From: JBEBVQ01 sp964527735
GTDB taxonomy: Bacteria > Bacteroidota > Bacteroidia > Chitinophagales > Chitinophagaceae
DNA: 64,000 nt
Direction of reading: 5' to 3'
Assembly: GCA_964527735.1 (NCBI GenBank)
Contig: CAZGPG010000020.1
Span: 9,180-73,179 of the forward strand
Shown one piece after another: positions 19,149-28,525 of the stretch. Each line of letters begins with the position of its first letter. The stretch's first letter is position 1. The translations under genes and the position numbers were made by a program. Below the pieces are notes generated by a model. It was not told where the DNA came from. It was given only the letters and a program-made list of their open reading frames with translations, and did not search any database.

Positions 19149-20343
19149 TATTTTCCCCCTTTGTTGAACCGGCCGGCGCAGTCTGTATGCGCCGGCCTTT
19201 CCATTGGTATACCCCTACGAAGCCAAGCAGACCGGCTGTAAGAATATACAAAATATGCAGCGGCTGTAAGAATGGAAATAACCATAACTGTCGCCGCTTT
19301 TCAAAAAATCCGGCTACCGGATACAAATAATATAATTCTGACGTCGCCTTCACCAGCAACATACCTGCAGGCAACCACCCATAATCCGGCCACATCATAC
19401 CAAGGCATATTGCGGGGATAAAAGCAAGGTTAAACAAGTAAACCGACAGCAGTATCACCGCCAGCCTGGTGTCGCCGTACTTGCCGGATTTGGACGCCCA
19501 GCGGATACGCTGCTGCAGGAAGCTGCGCCAGTCCGGCGGCGGTGCAGTACGCATAATGGCTGCAGATGATTTCAGGTAGTGTACCCTGCCGGGGAATGTC
19601 CGCTGCATTTTGGTCATCAGCAAAAAATCATCGCCCGAAGCCAGATGTTCCGTACCGGCATAACCATTGATCCTGTTATAGGCTTCTCTGCTGAAGGCCA
19701 GGTTGGCGCCGTTTCCCATATTACCCAATTTCAGATAATGCGCCGCTGCCGTTATCCCCTGCATAGACATAAAGTCGAGCGACTGAAACACCTGTACCAG
19801 ACTTCCATTGCCGGTAAAATCAACCGGCGCGGCAAGCATTACCGGCTGGTATTGTTCATAATATGCCGCTATCATATGCAGCCAGTTTTCCGGAGCGATA
19901 CAATCGGCATCTGTCGTAATAATCAGCTCACCATTACCCTGGGCAATCCCTGTGGCCAGCGCTTTTTTCTTATAAGCCGTCACCTGCTCGCCCGCCGCCA
20001 GGTAATCCGCCAGGCGGATACAACGGATACGACCATCATTAAATGCTGCTGCAATAGCAGCCGTACCGTCATCCGAATGATCATCCACCACAATTATTTC
20101 AAAAAAGTCTCGCGGATACTGCTGTGCCAGCAGGGAAGACAGACAGGCGGGCAGGTTGTCCGCTTCATTACGTGCCGGAATGATCACACTGATCCGGGTA
20201 TGAGGCCGGTATCCGGCAGGAGGCTCATATGATGCATGACGACGCCAGCCATAACGGTACAGCAACATAAGCAGCAGGTATATCCCTGTCAGCAGGCAGC
20301 ATATAAAGACTATGGCATACGGTATCATATTCACAACAGGCAT
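19132..20343 (-). CDS. Membrane-anchored family 2 glycosyltransferase
   Basis: Processive-type GT2 enzyme of 403 residues. An N-terminal membrane helix (about 8-30), then the GT-A domain with VIIPARNEADN, the VVDDHSDDGT metal/nucleotide motif, TTDADC, and the QQRIRW acceptor motif, then two or three C-terminal membrane helices (about 300-385). It probably builds a glycolipid or surface polysaccharide from a nucleotide sugar. The start may be 20343 (overlapping the hydrolase stop by 13 bases) or the ATG at 20328. Downstream of the hydrolase and probably co-transcribed. Confidence 0.9.
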   Translation of the reverse strand: MPVVNMIPYAIVFICCLLTGIYLLLMLLYRYGWRRHASYEPPAGYRPHTRISVIIPARNEADNLPACLSSLLAQQYPRDFFEIIVVDDHSDDGTAAIAAAFNDGRIRCIRLADYLAAGEQVTAYKKKALATGIAQGNGELIITTDADCIAPENWLHMIAAYYEQYQPVMLAAPVDFTGNGSLVQVFQSLDFMSMQGITAAAHYLKLGNMGNGANLAFSREAYNRINGYAGTEHLASGDDFLLMTKMQRTFPGRVHYLKSSAAIMRTAPPPDWRSFLQQRIRWASKSGKYGDTRLAVILLSVYLFNLAFIPAICLGMMWPDYGWLPAGMLLVKATSELYYLYPVAGFFEKRRQLWLFPFLQPLHILYILTAGLLGFVGVYQWKGRRIQTAPAGSTKGENIIQGG

Positions 20344-21140
20344 TCTGCCATTTTTTGTACCGAAGCGGTATCAAACATAACATGTCCTTTTTCGAGCACA
20401 TGCACCTGTACATGGTCCGGCATGTTTTTCCGGAATTGCTGTGCCAGCTTCAGCGGAATCACATGGTCATACCGTCCCATAAAAATATCCACCGGGATGC
20501 GGTACCTGCGGATATGTGCCTTCACTATTCGTATATCAGGCAATAACATACTCATGGCAGGCCATACCCTGAGCAGTAACTGCCGCTGATCTTCATTATC
20601 AAGATAGCGCATCACGAATTTATACCGCGAAGGGTCTATCAGACTGAAGTTATATAGCCCGTCTATGAGACGGTTATATTTTTTACCGCCTGTCAAAAAA
20701 TTACGAAACAGACTACGGCCGGCCATCGTACGGGTAGCAAAATAATAAAGGAGGTTCAGCTTCAGACCGTCTGGCGCAATCAACACCACCTTCTCGATTT
20801 GGTCGGGCATCAGCTCAATGATACTCAGGCATACGCGTCCACCGATACTATACCCGATCAGTGAAAGCTTGTCTCTGCTGCTTTGCTGCAGCAGACCGGC
20901 AACAAGCGTACGCAGCACTTCTTTCCCGAAAACCGGATTGTCCGGCCATTGACTACCGCCATGATGCGGGAGGTTTATTGAAATGAGGGTATATTGTTTT
21001 TCCAGCAGCGGCGCCATCACCCGGAAGCTGCGGGCATCATCACCGTAGCCGTGAAAGGCCAGGAGCAGATGCGGCCCGTTTCCGTACTTCAGGTAATGTA
21101 ACTGTCCCTCACCTGTTGAGATATATCCCTCATCCTGCAT
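20331..21140 (-). CDS. Alpha/beta hydrolase
   Basis: A 269-residue hydrolase with the full triad in normal positions: nucleophile elbow GYSIGG (Ser near 97), acid in GRYDHVIP and histidine in EKGHVMFD, plus the oxyanion segment FHGYGDDARSF. No signal peptide. The substrate is not evident; esterase or MenH-like activities are possible. It is followed by the glycosyltransferase with overlapping ends and preceded by the broken response regulator 52 bases upstream. Confidence 0.9.
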   Translation of the reverse strand: MQDEGYISTGEGQLHYLKYGNGPHLLLAFHGYGDDARSFRVMAPLLEKQYTLISINLPHHGGSQWPDNPVFGKEVLRTLVAGLLQQSSRDKLSLIGYSIGGRVCLSIIELMPDQIEKVVLIAPDGLKLNLLYYFATRTMAGRSLFRNFLTGGKKYNRLIDGLYNFSLIDPSRYKFVMRYLDNEDQRQLLLRVWPAMSMLLPDIRIVKAHIRRYRIPVDIFMGRYDHVIPLKLAQQFRKNMPDHVQVHVLEKGHVMFDTASVQKMAECLL

Positions 21141-21192
21141 AACGGGTCAAAAGTACAGATAAATTCCCCCGGGCAGCAGCACATTTTATTTG

Positions 21193-21835
21193 TCAATGAC
21201 GAATAAAATGTAAACTTTTTGCCGTCTCGATCAGGTTTAGAATACCCTTTACCCGGAGTTTATTCATAATAGACGCCCTGTGATGTTCAACCGTTCTTTT
21301 GCTGATAAATAACTTTTGCGCAATTTCACTTGCAGACATATTCTTCGCGATAAACTGCAATACTTCCTTTTCTCTCCGGCTGAGGCGATTCCCTTTCCCC
21401 AGCAGACGTTTTTTTTTCTTCCTCGTTTTTTTCCAACCGGGAAAAGATCCGGTCATCGAAGTAGTGTTTATCCCGGTATACCGTTTCTATTGCAAGCACC
21501 AGTTCTTCTTTACCGATATCTTTCAGCACATATCCCTGCACCTTATGTTCCATCATAGTCTGGATATGGTATACGCTATCAAGATTGGTCAGTACGAGTA
21601 TCTTCAATTCCGGGTATTTTTTGCTCAGTATCTCCGCCAGTTCGTCTCCCTGCAGATCGGGCAGGTTGATATCCAGCAATAGTACCTGCGGACAAGTCTG
21701 CGCCAGCCCGTTCAGCAACTCTCCCCCACTTTTGTAAATGCCCGTTACCTCAAACTGCTCATACCTGCCAAGCATGGCATGCAGCCCCTCCCTTACAACA
21801 GGGTGATCGTCCGTGATGGCAAGTTTGATCTTCAT
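21193..21835 (-). pseudogene. NarL/LuxR-type response regulator split by a frameshift
   Basis: Partner of the histidine kinase at 21842. The frame starting at ATG 21835 encodes a complete receiver domain (TDDHPVV acid pocket, phosphoacceptor Asp in LLLDINLPD, Lys in YVLKD) and then runs out of phase. The LuxR-type HTH (RREKEVLQF to KRTVEHHRASIM) is in another frame from about 21430 to 21193. The shift fits loss of one base in a run of nine A (minus strand; T run 21409-21417): with eight A the two parts join as E-K-K-R-L-L-G-K. The paralogue at 39326-39964 shows the intact layout. It may be a sequencing error, transcriptional slippage or a true pseudogene. Confidence 0.85.
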
Positions 21836-21841
21836 TGGCAA

Positions 21842-23815
21842 TCAGGTTTCTTTTACATTATCTTCCTCAAAGTAAATATGATTTTCCGAATTTTCGTGGT
21901 CTATACCTGTCATATCAAATTCAATAAATACGGAAGTGCCGGCGGCGGGTGAAGTATTGATAGATAACCTGCCGTTATACGCACGGATCCGTTCACTGAT
22001 ATTGGACAGTCCCGCTCCATTCGGAGTGGTTTCAGCCGGCATTCCCCGGCCATCGTCTTCTACGGTGACCGTGAGCAAATGATCACTTTTGATCAATTCT
22101 ATAAAAAGGCTGTTGGCCGCTGCATGTTTCAGTACGTTCTGGATAAGCTCCTGTATGATGCGGTATAATGACAAATTGAACCGGGGATGCAGCTGTGAAA
22201 AATCCCCGTCAGCCTGTACCGAGTATTCGATATGTGTATGCTTCATGCCATAGGCACAATAATGCCGGATCGCTTCCGGAAGATTGTTTTTCAACAGCAC
22301 ATCAGGCATAAGGTTGTGAGCCGTCTCACGAACATCCGCTCCGATCTTCCGGATCAGTTGCCGGATATGATCAAATGATTCGGCTTTCCCTGCTGTATCC
22401 GGTCCGTCTTCCAGAATATTGATCTTGATTGCGGCCGCAGACAGAAGACTCCCGATACCGTCATGCAATTCCCTGGCCAGTCGTTTCCGTTCTTTTTCCT
22501 CTCCGTCTATTTTTGCCTTCAGTTTCTCAATCTCCTTTTGCTGGAAGAGCATGGCTATGTTCTTTCTTGCATTCCTGCGGCCGATCACCAGGAACAGGAT
22601 CACAATACCGATACCGGTCACACAGGCAATGATCCATGTATTTCTTGCCCGGATCGCCTCCTGTTGTTTTAATAATTGCCTGTCTTTATCAGCCGAGCGG
22701 TACATGGCCTCCAGTTGGGCGATGTTGGTATTCCGTTCCATATTACTGAGACTGTCGCTCATCGCCAGATAAATGCGAAGCGCCTGCATGGCCTTGCCAC
22801 ACTCATTGAGCTCCAGGTATACACCAGCCATAGCCCTGTACACGTCGGCGCTGGAATAGGTGATCTGATCATCTTTTTCCAACAGTTGCAGCGCCTGTTC
22901 ACCATATTCCCTGGCCTTTTCATAATCCCCCAAGTTGGCATAACTGACACTGATACTGGCGAGCGGATTTACCAGGCTGGTCGGGAAAGAAGAATCGGCC
23001 AAAGCAAGCGCCTGTTTGTCGTAATGAACAGCTTTCCTGTAGTCTCCTGTTTTCTGGGCATGGTTAGCGAGGAGTCCGTAGATGATCCTTTTTTCATTCA
23101 CCCTGTCTGCATATACCATCGCCTTTTCTGTATACAGTCTCATCTGTACCGTATCTTTAATTTTGGAGTAAGCGTCGGCAAACGTGAGATACACAAAGAC
23201 CAGGTCGCGGGGTTTATTACTTTTTAATGAGATTTTTTCAGCCTGCTCCAGTTCCTGAATAGCGTTGGCGATCTGCCGGTTCTGGATCCAGGTAACAGCC
23301 TTGTCGAGGTAAAGGACAATAAGCATAGAGGAATCCCGGATCTCCCCGGCTATCTGAATGGCACGTTCCTGGTGTATGAATGCCGAATCCGGCTGCCCCT
23401 GAAGGGAAAACAGGTTTCCCTTCAGCTTGTGCCAGCTCAGAGCCAGCAACGGTTTACGCTCCGTAAGGTGGTTATTGCAGTATACGCTGGTCAGATTCAG
23501 CAACGCCCTGGCTTGTGCGAGTTGTCCGATATTGATGAATACAAAAGCTTTGCGAAGCGATATATACACCACGCCATCCACGTCACCATTCTGGTGATAC
23601 AGCATCTGTGCCTGATTGAACAGGATCAGTACGCTGTCCATATCCAACTGGTATTTGGCGTTGGCCTGATCCATGAGCTGTCGAATCTCTTCACGGGTAT
23701 CATCATCTGCTGCCCTTTTCTCAGGATAGCTGATTTGCGCCCCGGCCGGCGTCATGCCTGCCAGGAAGATCAGCAGGAGTATCCGGCACAGATATATGAT
23801 GGAACGTCCGTTCAT
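21842..23815 (-). CDS. TPR-containing HisKA_3 sensor histidine kinase
   Basis: Membrane sensor kinase of 657 residues. Signal peptide (to about GAQ), a periplasmic helical region of tetratricopeptide-like repeats (about 35-370), one membrane helix (about 394-412), a charged coiled coil, the HisKA_3 dimerisation domain with the phosphorylated histidine in LARELHDGIG, and a HATPase domain with VEDDGRGMP and GAGLSNI. The stop codon directly precedes the regulator gene, so they form an operon. It is divergent from the propeller gene at 24014, an arrangement repeated at 39326-44727. The signal is unknown. Confidence 0.92.
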   Translation of the reverse strand: MNGRSIIYLCRILLLIFLAGMTPAGAQISYPEKRAADDDTREEIRQLMDQANAKYQLDMDSVLILFNQAQMLYHQNGDVDGVVYISLRKAFVFINIGQLAQARALLNLTSVYCNNHLTERKPLLALSWHKLKGNLFSLQGQPDSAFIHQERAIQIAGEIRDSSMLIVLYLDKAVTWIQNRQIANAIQELEQAEKISLKSNKPRDLVFVYLTFADAYSKIKDTVQMRLYTEKAMVYADRVNEKRIIYGLLANHAQKTGDYRKAVHYDKQALALADSSFPTSLVNPLASISVSYANLGDYEKAREYGEQALQLLEKDDQITYSSADVYRAMAGVYLELNECGKAMQALRIYLAMSDSLSNMERNTNIAQLEAMYRSADKDRQLLKQQEAIRARNTWIIACVTGIGIVILFLVIGRRNARKNIAMLFQQKEIEKLKAKIDGEEKERKRLARELHDGIGSLLSAAAIKINILEDGPDTAGKAESFDHIRQLIRKIGADVRETAHNLMPDVLLKNNLPEAIRHYCAYGMKHTHIEYSVQADGDFSQLHPRFNLSLYRIIQELIQNVLKHAAANSLFIELIKSDHLLTVTVEDDGRGMPAETTPNGAGLSNISERIRAYNGRLSINTSPAAGTSVFIEFDMTGIDHENSENHIYFEEDNVKET

Positions 23816-24013
23816 TTCAGGGCCATTTTAGTTTTCCCGGGCAAATAAAGTTAATCCAAATCAGAAACATTTTCACTTATGGGAATTACCCCCTCTATTA
23901 TCGGTAAATTTTATACCCGTTAAATAGGTACCCCTACCTAATTTTCAGGCAAATACCCGTTCTACTTTTACACAGTAAATTTATTCTGCTCATCATTTAA
24001 AACATTAAAGAAA
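23816..24013. promoter_or_regulatory. Divergent control region with a TAGGTA-CCCC-TACCTA inverted repeat
   Basis: A 198-base gap between the kinase and propeller genes. It holds a perfect 6-bp inverted repeat, TAGGTA (23925-23930), CCCC, TACCTA (23935-23940), in a stretch with several ACCC groups. The symmetry and position are those of a possible operator for the NarL-type regulator encoded alongside. This is inference from location. Confidence 0.35.
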
Positions 24014-26173
24014 ATGAAGAACAAACTATTCAATTTGAGCATTCTATTATCCGGCATCATGTTATGCTGTGGCCTTATTAGCTTTGGGCAGGCGCCTTCG
24101 TTTGAATGGGCAATAAATACGGGGGATGCCAGTAACGACTATGCCCGGGGAATTGCTGCTGATGCTGCCGGCAATGTGTATGTTACGGGATATTTTCAGG
24201 GATCGGCGGATTTTGATCCGGGGACGGGAACGGCCATGCTGACTTCCAATGGGGGGCAGGACATATTTTTAGCCAAATACGATGCCGGCGGCAACTATGT
24301 CTGGGCAATCAGTATGGGTACCAGTGTAAGCGCATTTAATGAGGCCGGTAACGGTATAGCCCTGGATGCTGCAGGTAATATCTATATCACAGGAGTTTTC
24401 GGGGATGTTGCCGATTTTGATCCGGGCACGGGGACGGCGGCACTCACTGCAGGAGCCACTGATGCGTTTGTGGCTAAGTATGACACAAACGGTAATTACC
24501 TGTGGGCAATAAATGTAGGAGGCAACGAGGCAGAGGCGGGTCAGGGAGTAGCCGTGGATCCTGCAGGAAACGTTTATATAACGGGGAATTTTTGGGGCAC
24601 AGCCGAGTTCAACCCGGGATCAGGCACGGCAACGCTTACGCCAGTGGCAGGATCTTCTGATGCGTTTGTAGCTAAGTATGATCCAAGCGGTAATTATGTA
24701 TGGGCCGGAAGCATAGGCGGCAGTGGCGCTGATGAGGGGCAGGCAATAGCTGTAGATACTGCCGGGAATGTATATGTAACCGGGTATTTCTCCAATGCAA
24801 ATGCAGATTTTGATCCGGGTACGGCTGTTGTTAATCTTACATACGCGGCAGGGAATGATGCGTTTATAGCCAAATACAATACTAATGGCGATTACCTGTG
24901 GGCTAAAAGTATCGGAAGCGGCAGCACGGATCGTGGTACAGGAGTGGCTTTAGATGCTGCCGGCAATGTGTACCTGACTGGGTATTTCCAGGGATCGGCA
25001 GATTTTAATCCCGGCACAGGCGATACGCTTAAATCCGGCGGCGGCAATGATATATTTGTGGCCAGATATGATGCAAATGGCAACTATCAGTGGTCAAAGG
25101 GTATAGGCGGAACAGGATCCGACCTGGGGCAGGCAATCGCAGTGGATATTGCAGCCAGTATATACATAACAGGCGGGCTCAGCAGTGCAGCCGATTTTGA
25201 CCCCGGACCGGATACCGCAACACTTACCCCAACAGGAAACAGCGATGTGTTTGTTGCCAAGTATGATTCGGGCGGAAACTATCTCTGGGCCGGCAAGATG
25301 GGAGGAGGTGCCCCTGATATTGGCTACGCAATAGCTACGGGAAGCACGAATGTATACGTGGCAGGAATGTTCGGATTACTTTTGGGCGGAACAGGCGATT
25401 TTGATCCGGGCCCGGATACAGTTACCCTTACTTCTGCAGGCGCTGCCGATATGTTTGTAGTTAAACTATGCGGCCCCCTGCCTTTTTCAATTGACATTTC
25501 AGGCCCCGATTCCATTTGCAAAGGAGGTACCTATACCTATACGGCATCACCCGGGGCTGCTTCTTATACCTGGCAATTACCCGGCGGATGGACCGGCAGC
25601 AGCACTACCAATACGATTGAAGTTACGACAGGAAATACGGAAGGTATTATTACCGTAATTGCCAATGGAGGTTGTGATACAAGCGCACCGCAATCGTTAC
25701 ATGTAAGGTTGTTATTACAACCTGTGCTCATCACCGTTGATGAATTTACACTCGGCACCAGCAGCAGTGACTATGATACCTGGCAATGGTTTCTAAACGA
25801 CACTACGCTCCCGGGACAAACCAACCCTACGCTGAATGCCAATAAAAACGGGAAATACAGTGTCGTGGTAACAAAGGATGGATGCAGCGACACGGCTCAC
25901 TATACGGTCAATAATGTTTCGGTAAATGAGGTACATGGCGCCGGCAGGGAAATCAATATCTATCCTAATCCTGCTGAAGATTTTATGCACGTCCATACTA
26001 CAGGACATGGACAGGTCAGGTTAGCGATAAGATCACTCGAAGGGAAATTGCTGGAGGCTCCGGTGTCCGGCAACAAGATTATGACCGGGAACCTTTCAAG
26101 CGGGTTATATCTGCTTTACATTACCGATGAATCCGGGCATCTCCTTTCGGTACGCAGATTTGTAAAAAAATAA
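24014..26173 (+). CDS. SBBP-type seven-repeat propeller protein, T9SS cargo
   Basis: Secreted surface protein of 719 residues with a signal peptide (cleaved near SFGQ). Seven repeats (about 40-470) of A-G-N-[VI]-Y-[VI]-T-G followed by ADFDPGTGT-like turns give a predicted seven-bladed beta-propeller; the D-x-D-P-G turns could bind calcium. Then a PKD/Ig-like domain (about 493-565) and a type A T9SS sorting domain with IYPNPAEDF and a final RRFVKK strand. Transcribed away from the TPR histidine kinase operon, which may control it. Ligand unknown. Confidence 0.88.
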   Translation: MKNKLFNLSILLSGIMLCCGLISFGQAPSFEWAINTGDASNDYARGIAADAAGNVYVTGYFQGSADFDPGTGTAMLTSNGGQDIFLAKYDAGGNYVWAISMGTSVSAFNEAGNGIALDAAGNIYITGVFGDVADFDPGTGTAALTAGATDAFVAKYDTNGNYLWAINVGGNEAEAGQGVAVDPAGNVYITGNFWGTAEFNPGSGTATLTPVAGSSDAFVAKYDPSGNYVWAGSIGGSGADEGQAIAVDTAGNVYVTGYFSNANADFDPGTAVVNLTYAAGNDAFIAKYNTNGDYLWAKSIGSGSTDRGTGVALDAAGNVYLTGYFQGSADFNPGTGDTLKSGGGNDIFVARYDANGNYQWSKGIGGTGSDLGQAIAVDIAASIYITGGLSSAADFDPGPDTATLTPTGNSDVFVAKYDSGGNYLWAGKMGGGAPDIGYAIATGSTNVYVAGMFGLLLGGTGDFDPGPDTVTLTSAGAADMFVVKLCGPLPFSIDISGPDSICKGGTYTYTASPGAASYTWQLPGGWTGSSTTNTIEVTTGNTEGIITVIANGGCDTSAPQSLHVRLLLQPVLITVDEFTLGTSSSDYDTWQWFLNDTTLPGQTNPTLNANKNGKYSVVVTKDGCSDTAHYTVNNVSVNEVHGAGREINIYPNPAEDFMHVHTTGHGQVRLAIRSLEGKLLEAPVSGNKIMTGNLSSGLYLLYITDESGHLLSVRRFVKK

Positions 26174-26234
26174 CCGGTTCATGGTAGTTCTGTATCTACA
26201 AGGTATGATGTCATCCGGAACAGCGTCGTTACCG

Positions 26235-26272
26235 TCTTGATTATCAGCACGGCTCCGGCCGGGAAATCAAGA
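26235..26272 (+). terminator. Possible terminator after the propeller gene
   Basis: An 8-bp inverted repeat TCTTGATT (26235-26242) / AATCAAGA (26265-26272) around a GC-rich loop that can itself pair (GGC/GCC). No long T run follows, so this is a weak call. Confidence 0.35.
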
Positions 26273-26300
26273 TCATTTGTACCTATGTTGTACCAAAGAA

Positions 26301-26332
26301 AAAGCCTTACAGTATAAAAACTGTAAGGCTTT
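26301..26332 (-). terminator. Terminator of tRNA-Met
   Basis: A perfect 13-bp stem (26301-26313 with 26320-26332, core AAAGCCTTACAGT) with a 6-base loop. On the minus strand it follows the tRNA 3' end by 11 bases and is continued by TTTTTCTTT. It could also act on the plus strand. Confidence 0.75.
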
Positions 26333-26343
26333 GATTTTCAAGT

Positions 26344-26417
26344 AGCGAGAGGGAGATTTGAACTCCCGACCTCAGGGTTATGAATCCTGCGCTCTCACCA
26401 ACTGAGCTACCTCGCCA
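26344..26417 (-). tRNA. tRNA-Met (anticodon CAU)
   Basis: A 74-nt cloverleaf on the minus strand. Acceptor GGCGAGG pairs with TCTCGCT (two G-U pairs). The D arm is GCTC/GAGC around AGTTGGTGA. The anticodon arm is CAGGA-TTCATAA-CCCTG (the pair next to the loop is A-C), and the T arm is GGGAG-TTCAAAT-CTCCC. The discriminator is A and CCA is not encoded. The CAU anticodon could in principle belong to a Met or a lysidine-modified Ile tRNA; the loop and context favour Met. Confidence 0.9.
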
Positions 26418-26453
26418 AAACGGGTGCAAAGATAAAAATTCTTTCCAAAAATC

Positions 26454-26888
26454 CTATGCTCCGATTAAAGAACGTAATGCATCCGTCACCGGCCGGATCC
26501 GGCGCGCCTGGTAATCAAAACAAACCATGCCCGTTTTGGCATGTATCACATCCCTCAATACCCCGTCGCGCATGGTCGAGAAACGGTATAACAAGTCGAA
26601 AGAAGTACTTGTAATCTCATCTGCATACACAACTGCTTCCAACTCATCCCCATAAAATGCTTCGGCTTTGTACGCGATCATTACATCCGCCATGATCAGG
26701 CTGACGCCGCCGGCATTCAGCTCATCATACCCTTTGCTGCGCAGCCACCGCATCCGCGCTTCATGCATCAGCGAGAGAAATGCATCATTACCTACATGCC
26801 CGCCATAATTAACATCCCCGATCCGTACAGGTATCGTAGTACGGAATAAGGGATCATGATCCGGAAAGTTTATTTTTACACGCGCCAT
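26454..26888 (-). CDS. Acyl-CoA thioesterase, hot-dog fold (YbgC/4HBT-like)
   Basis: A 144-residue single hot-dog domain. The N-terminal active-site region reads IGDVNYGGHVGNDAFL, matching the D-x-N-x-x-GH-V-x-N pattern of 4-hydroxybenzoyl-CoA thioesterase-like enzymes, followed by the long helix and the strands with VFD-like endings. It probably hydrolyses acyl-CoA in the cytoplasm; the chain preference is unknown. It is divergent from the FAH-family gene. Confidence 0.85.
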   Translation of the reverse strand: MARVKINFPDHDPLFRTTIPVRIGDVNYGGHVGNDAFLSLMHEARMRWLRSKGYDELNAGGVSLIMADVMIAYKAEAFYGDELEAVVYADEITSTSFDLLYRFSTMRDGVLRDVIHAKTGMVCFDYQARRIRPVTDALRSLIGA

Positions 26889-26905
26889 TGAAACCGCTTT
26901 TGTTT

Positions 26906-27517
26906 ATGAAGATAATCTGTGTAGGACGAAATTATACCGCCCACGCCAAAGAATTAAATAATGAAGTACCGGAAAATCCTGTATTGTTCCTGAAGCCGCA
27001 GACAGCTTTGCTGCAGCCCGGCAAGGCCTGCTATTACCCGGAGTTCACCAAAGACCTGCATTATGAATGCGAACTGGTCGTCAGGATCAGCCGGAACGGG
27101 AAATTCATACAGGAACGCTTTGCCCATAAATATTACAATACCGTAAGCATAGGGATAGACTTCACGGCCCGTGATGTGCAGGAACGACTGAAAGCAAAAG
27201 GATTGCCCTGGGAGATCGCCAAAGCTTTTGATGGCTCCGCTGTGGCAGGACAGTTTGTACCTCTGGCAGATAAAGAACAGATACAAAATCTGGACTTCAG
27301 CCTGCTGCTAAACGGCAAGACAGTACAGCAGGGCAATTCCGGAAATATGCTCTTCAGCGTAGACAAGATCATTGCCTATGCCTCCGTTTTTTTTACACTG
27401 AATACAGGCGACCTGATTTTTACCGGTACGCCCGCAGGCGTAGGCCCGGTGCAGATCAACGACCAGCTGGAAGGTTTTCTCGGAAAAGAAAAACTGCTTC
27501 ATGCAGATATACGGTAA
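26906..27517 (+). CDS. Fumarylacetoacetate hydrolase family protein
   Basis: A 203-residue FAH-fold enzyme. ATG 26906 (MKIICVGRNY) is the standard family start; an in-frame TTG 18 bases upstream is unlikely. Metal ligands in YECELVVRI (E-x-E) and GIDFTARD, the active-site segment WEIAKAFDGS and the closing FTGTPAGVGPV are all present. Relatives act as acylpyruvate hydrolases or oxaloacetate decarboxylases; this small single-domain form is like YcgM/FAHD1. The substrate is not certain. Confidence 0.9.
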   Translation: MKIICVGRNYTAHAKELNNEVPENPVLFLKPQTALLQPGKACYYPEFTKDLHYECELVVRISRNGKFIQERFAHKYYNTVSIGIDFTARDVQERLKAKGLPWEIAKAFDGSAVAGQFVPLADKEQIQNLDFSLLLNGKTVQQGNSGNMLFSVDKIIAYASVFFTLNTGDLIFTGTPAGVGPVQINDQLEGFLGKEKLLHADIR

Positions 27518-27537
27518 CAGGGTTGCGGCGTAATTCC

Positions 27538-27545
27538 TATCTTTG
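27538..27545 (+). promoter_or_regulatory. Candidate promoter -7 box for nusB (TAtcTTTG)
   Basis: An exact TAnnTTTG match 25 bases before the nusB ATG. A TTG lies at 27523 but at 12 bases it is closer than the usual spacing. Confidence 0.45.
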
Positions 27546-27570
27546 CGCGCTTAAAGAGTCTTTGTAACGT

Positions 27571-28506
27571 ATGATCAGTCGCAGAAATATCCGGGTAAAA
27601 GTGATGCAAACCCTGTATGCTCTCCATGCCGCCGACTCCGGCAAACAGGAAACAAACCGGAGCAAAGGCTCCGGTATGCTCGATGATAAACTGGATCGTA
27701 CGCTGGACCTTTTTACTATCTGTATATTATACATTACACGGATCGCGCAATATGCCGAAGCCGATGCCCGCAACCGGGCCGGGAAATACCTGCCCACCGA
27801 TGCCGATCTGCATGTCAATACCAAGATCGCGGGGAATGAATTCCTGTGGAAGATCCTCTCCAACGAGACCTTTAAAGCCGCAATAAAAGAACGGAAGCTG
27901 GAACAGTACCTGGAAAATTCGTGGATCCGGAAAATATATCAGCAACTGGCACAAACAACCGAATATCAGACATATACCAGCCTGCCGGTACGCGACCCTG
28001 CACCTGAAAAAGCAATCATCCAGTTTATCTGGGAGCAGCAGATGCGCACAAATGAAGGGCTGATGGAGTATTTCAGCGATGAGCTGCCGGGATGGGAAGA
28101 CGACCGGGACATGATCATTATGCTAATAGAGAACTTCTTCCGTGTACCGGGACGAACCAATTTCCTCCAGTTGCTTTCTGCAGAAAAGAAAGAGTATGCG
28201 CACGGTCTGCTCCGTACGTCGCTTGAAAAGGAAGCATATTGTATGGGGCTGATCCAGCCCCGGCTGATCAACTGGGATGCTGAACGTGTAGCGCTCGTAG
28301 ACCTGCTGCTGCTGCGTATGGGCGTATGCGAACTGCTGTATTTCCCTACGATCCCCACTCGCGTCACCATCAATGAATACATTGAAATATCCAAGCAATA
28401 CAGCACCCTGCAAAGCGGCCAGTTTGTAAACGGCGTACTGGACAATATTCTGAAAGACCTGGAAAAGGAAAATAAAATACACAAGGAAGAGCGTACACGC
28501 AAATGA
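27571..28506 (+). CDS. nusB: Transcription antitermination factor NusB (long Bacteroidota form)
   Basis: RNA-binding partner of NusE/S10 in the antitermination complex for rRNA operons. The 311 residues are about twice the length of E. coli NusB, which is normal in this phylum: an N-terminal RRNIRVKVMQTLYAL start, an inserted helical region, and the conserved C-terminal half with LLLLRMGVCELLYFP, PTRVTINEYIEISK and FVNGVLDNI. It is followed after 19 bases by the DUF1573 gene and then yajC, probably one transcript. Confidence 0.95.
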   Translation: MISRRNIRVKVMQTLYALHAADSGKQETNRSKGSGMLDDKLDRTLDLFTICILYITRIAQYAEADARNRAGKYLPTDADLHVNTKIAGNEFLWKILSNETFKAAIKERKLEQYLENSWIRKIYQQLAQTTEYQTYTSLPVRDPAPEKAIIQFIWEQQMRTNEGLMEYFSDELPGWEDDRDMIIMLIENFFRVPGRTNFLQLLSAEKKEYAHGLLRTSLEKEAYCMGLIQPRLINWDAERVALVDLLLLRMGVCELLYFPTIPTRVTINEYIEISKQYSTLQSGQFVNGVLDNILKDLEKENKIHKEERTRK

Positions 28507-28525
28507 ACCTGTAAACATTCCCCGG

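Noticed and set aside
26344..26417. tRNA attachment site for an integrated element
   Set aside because: No integrase gene or direct repeat of the tRNA 3' end is seen nearby.
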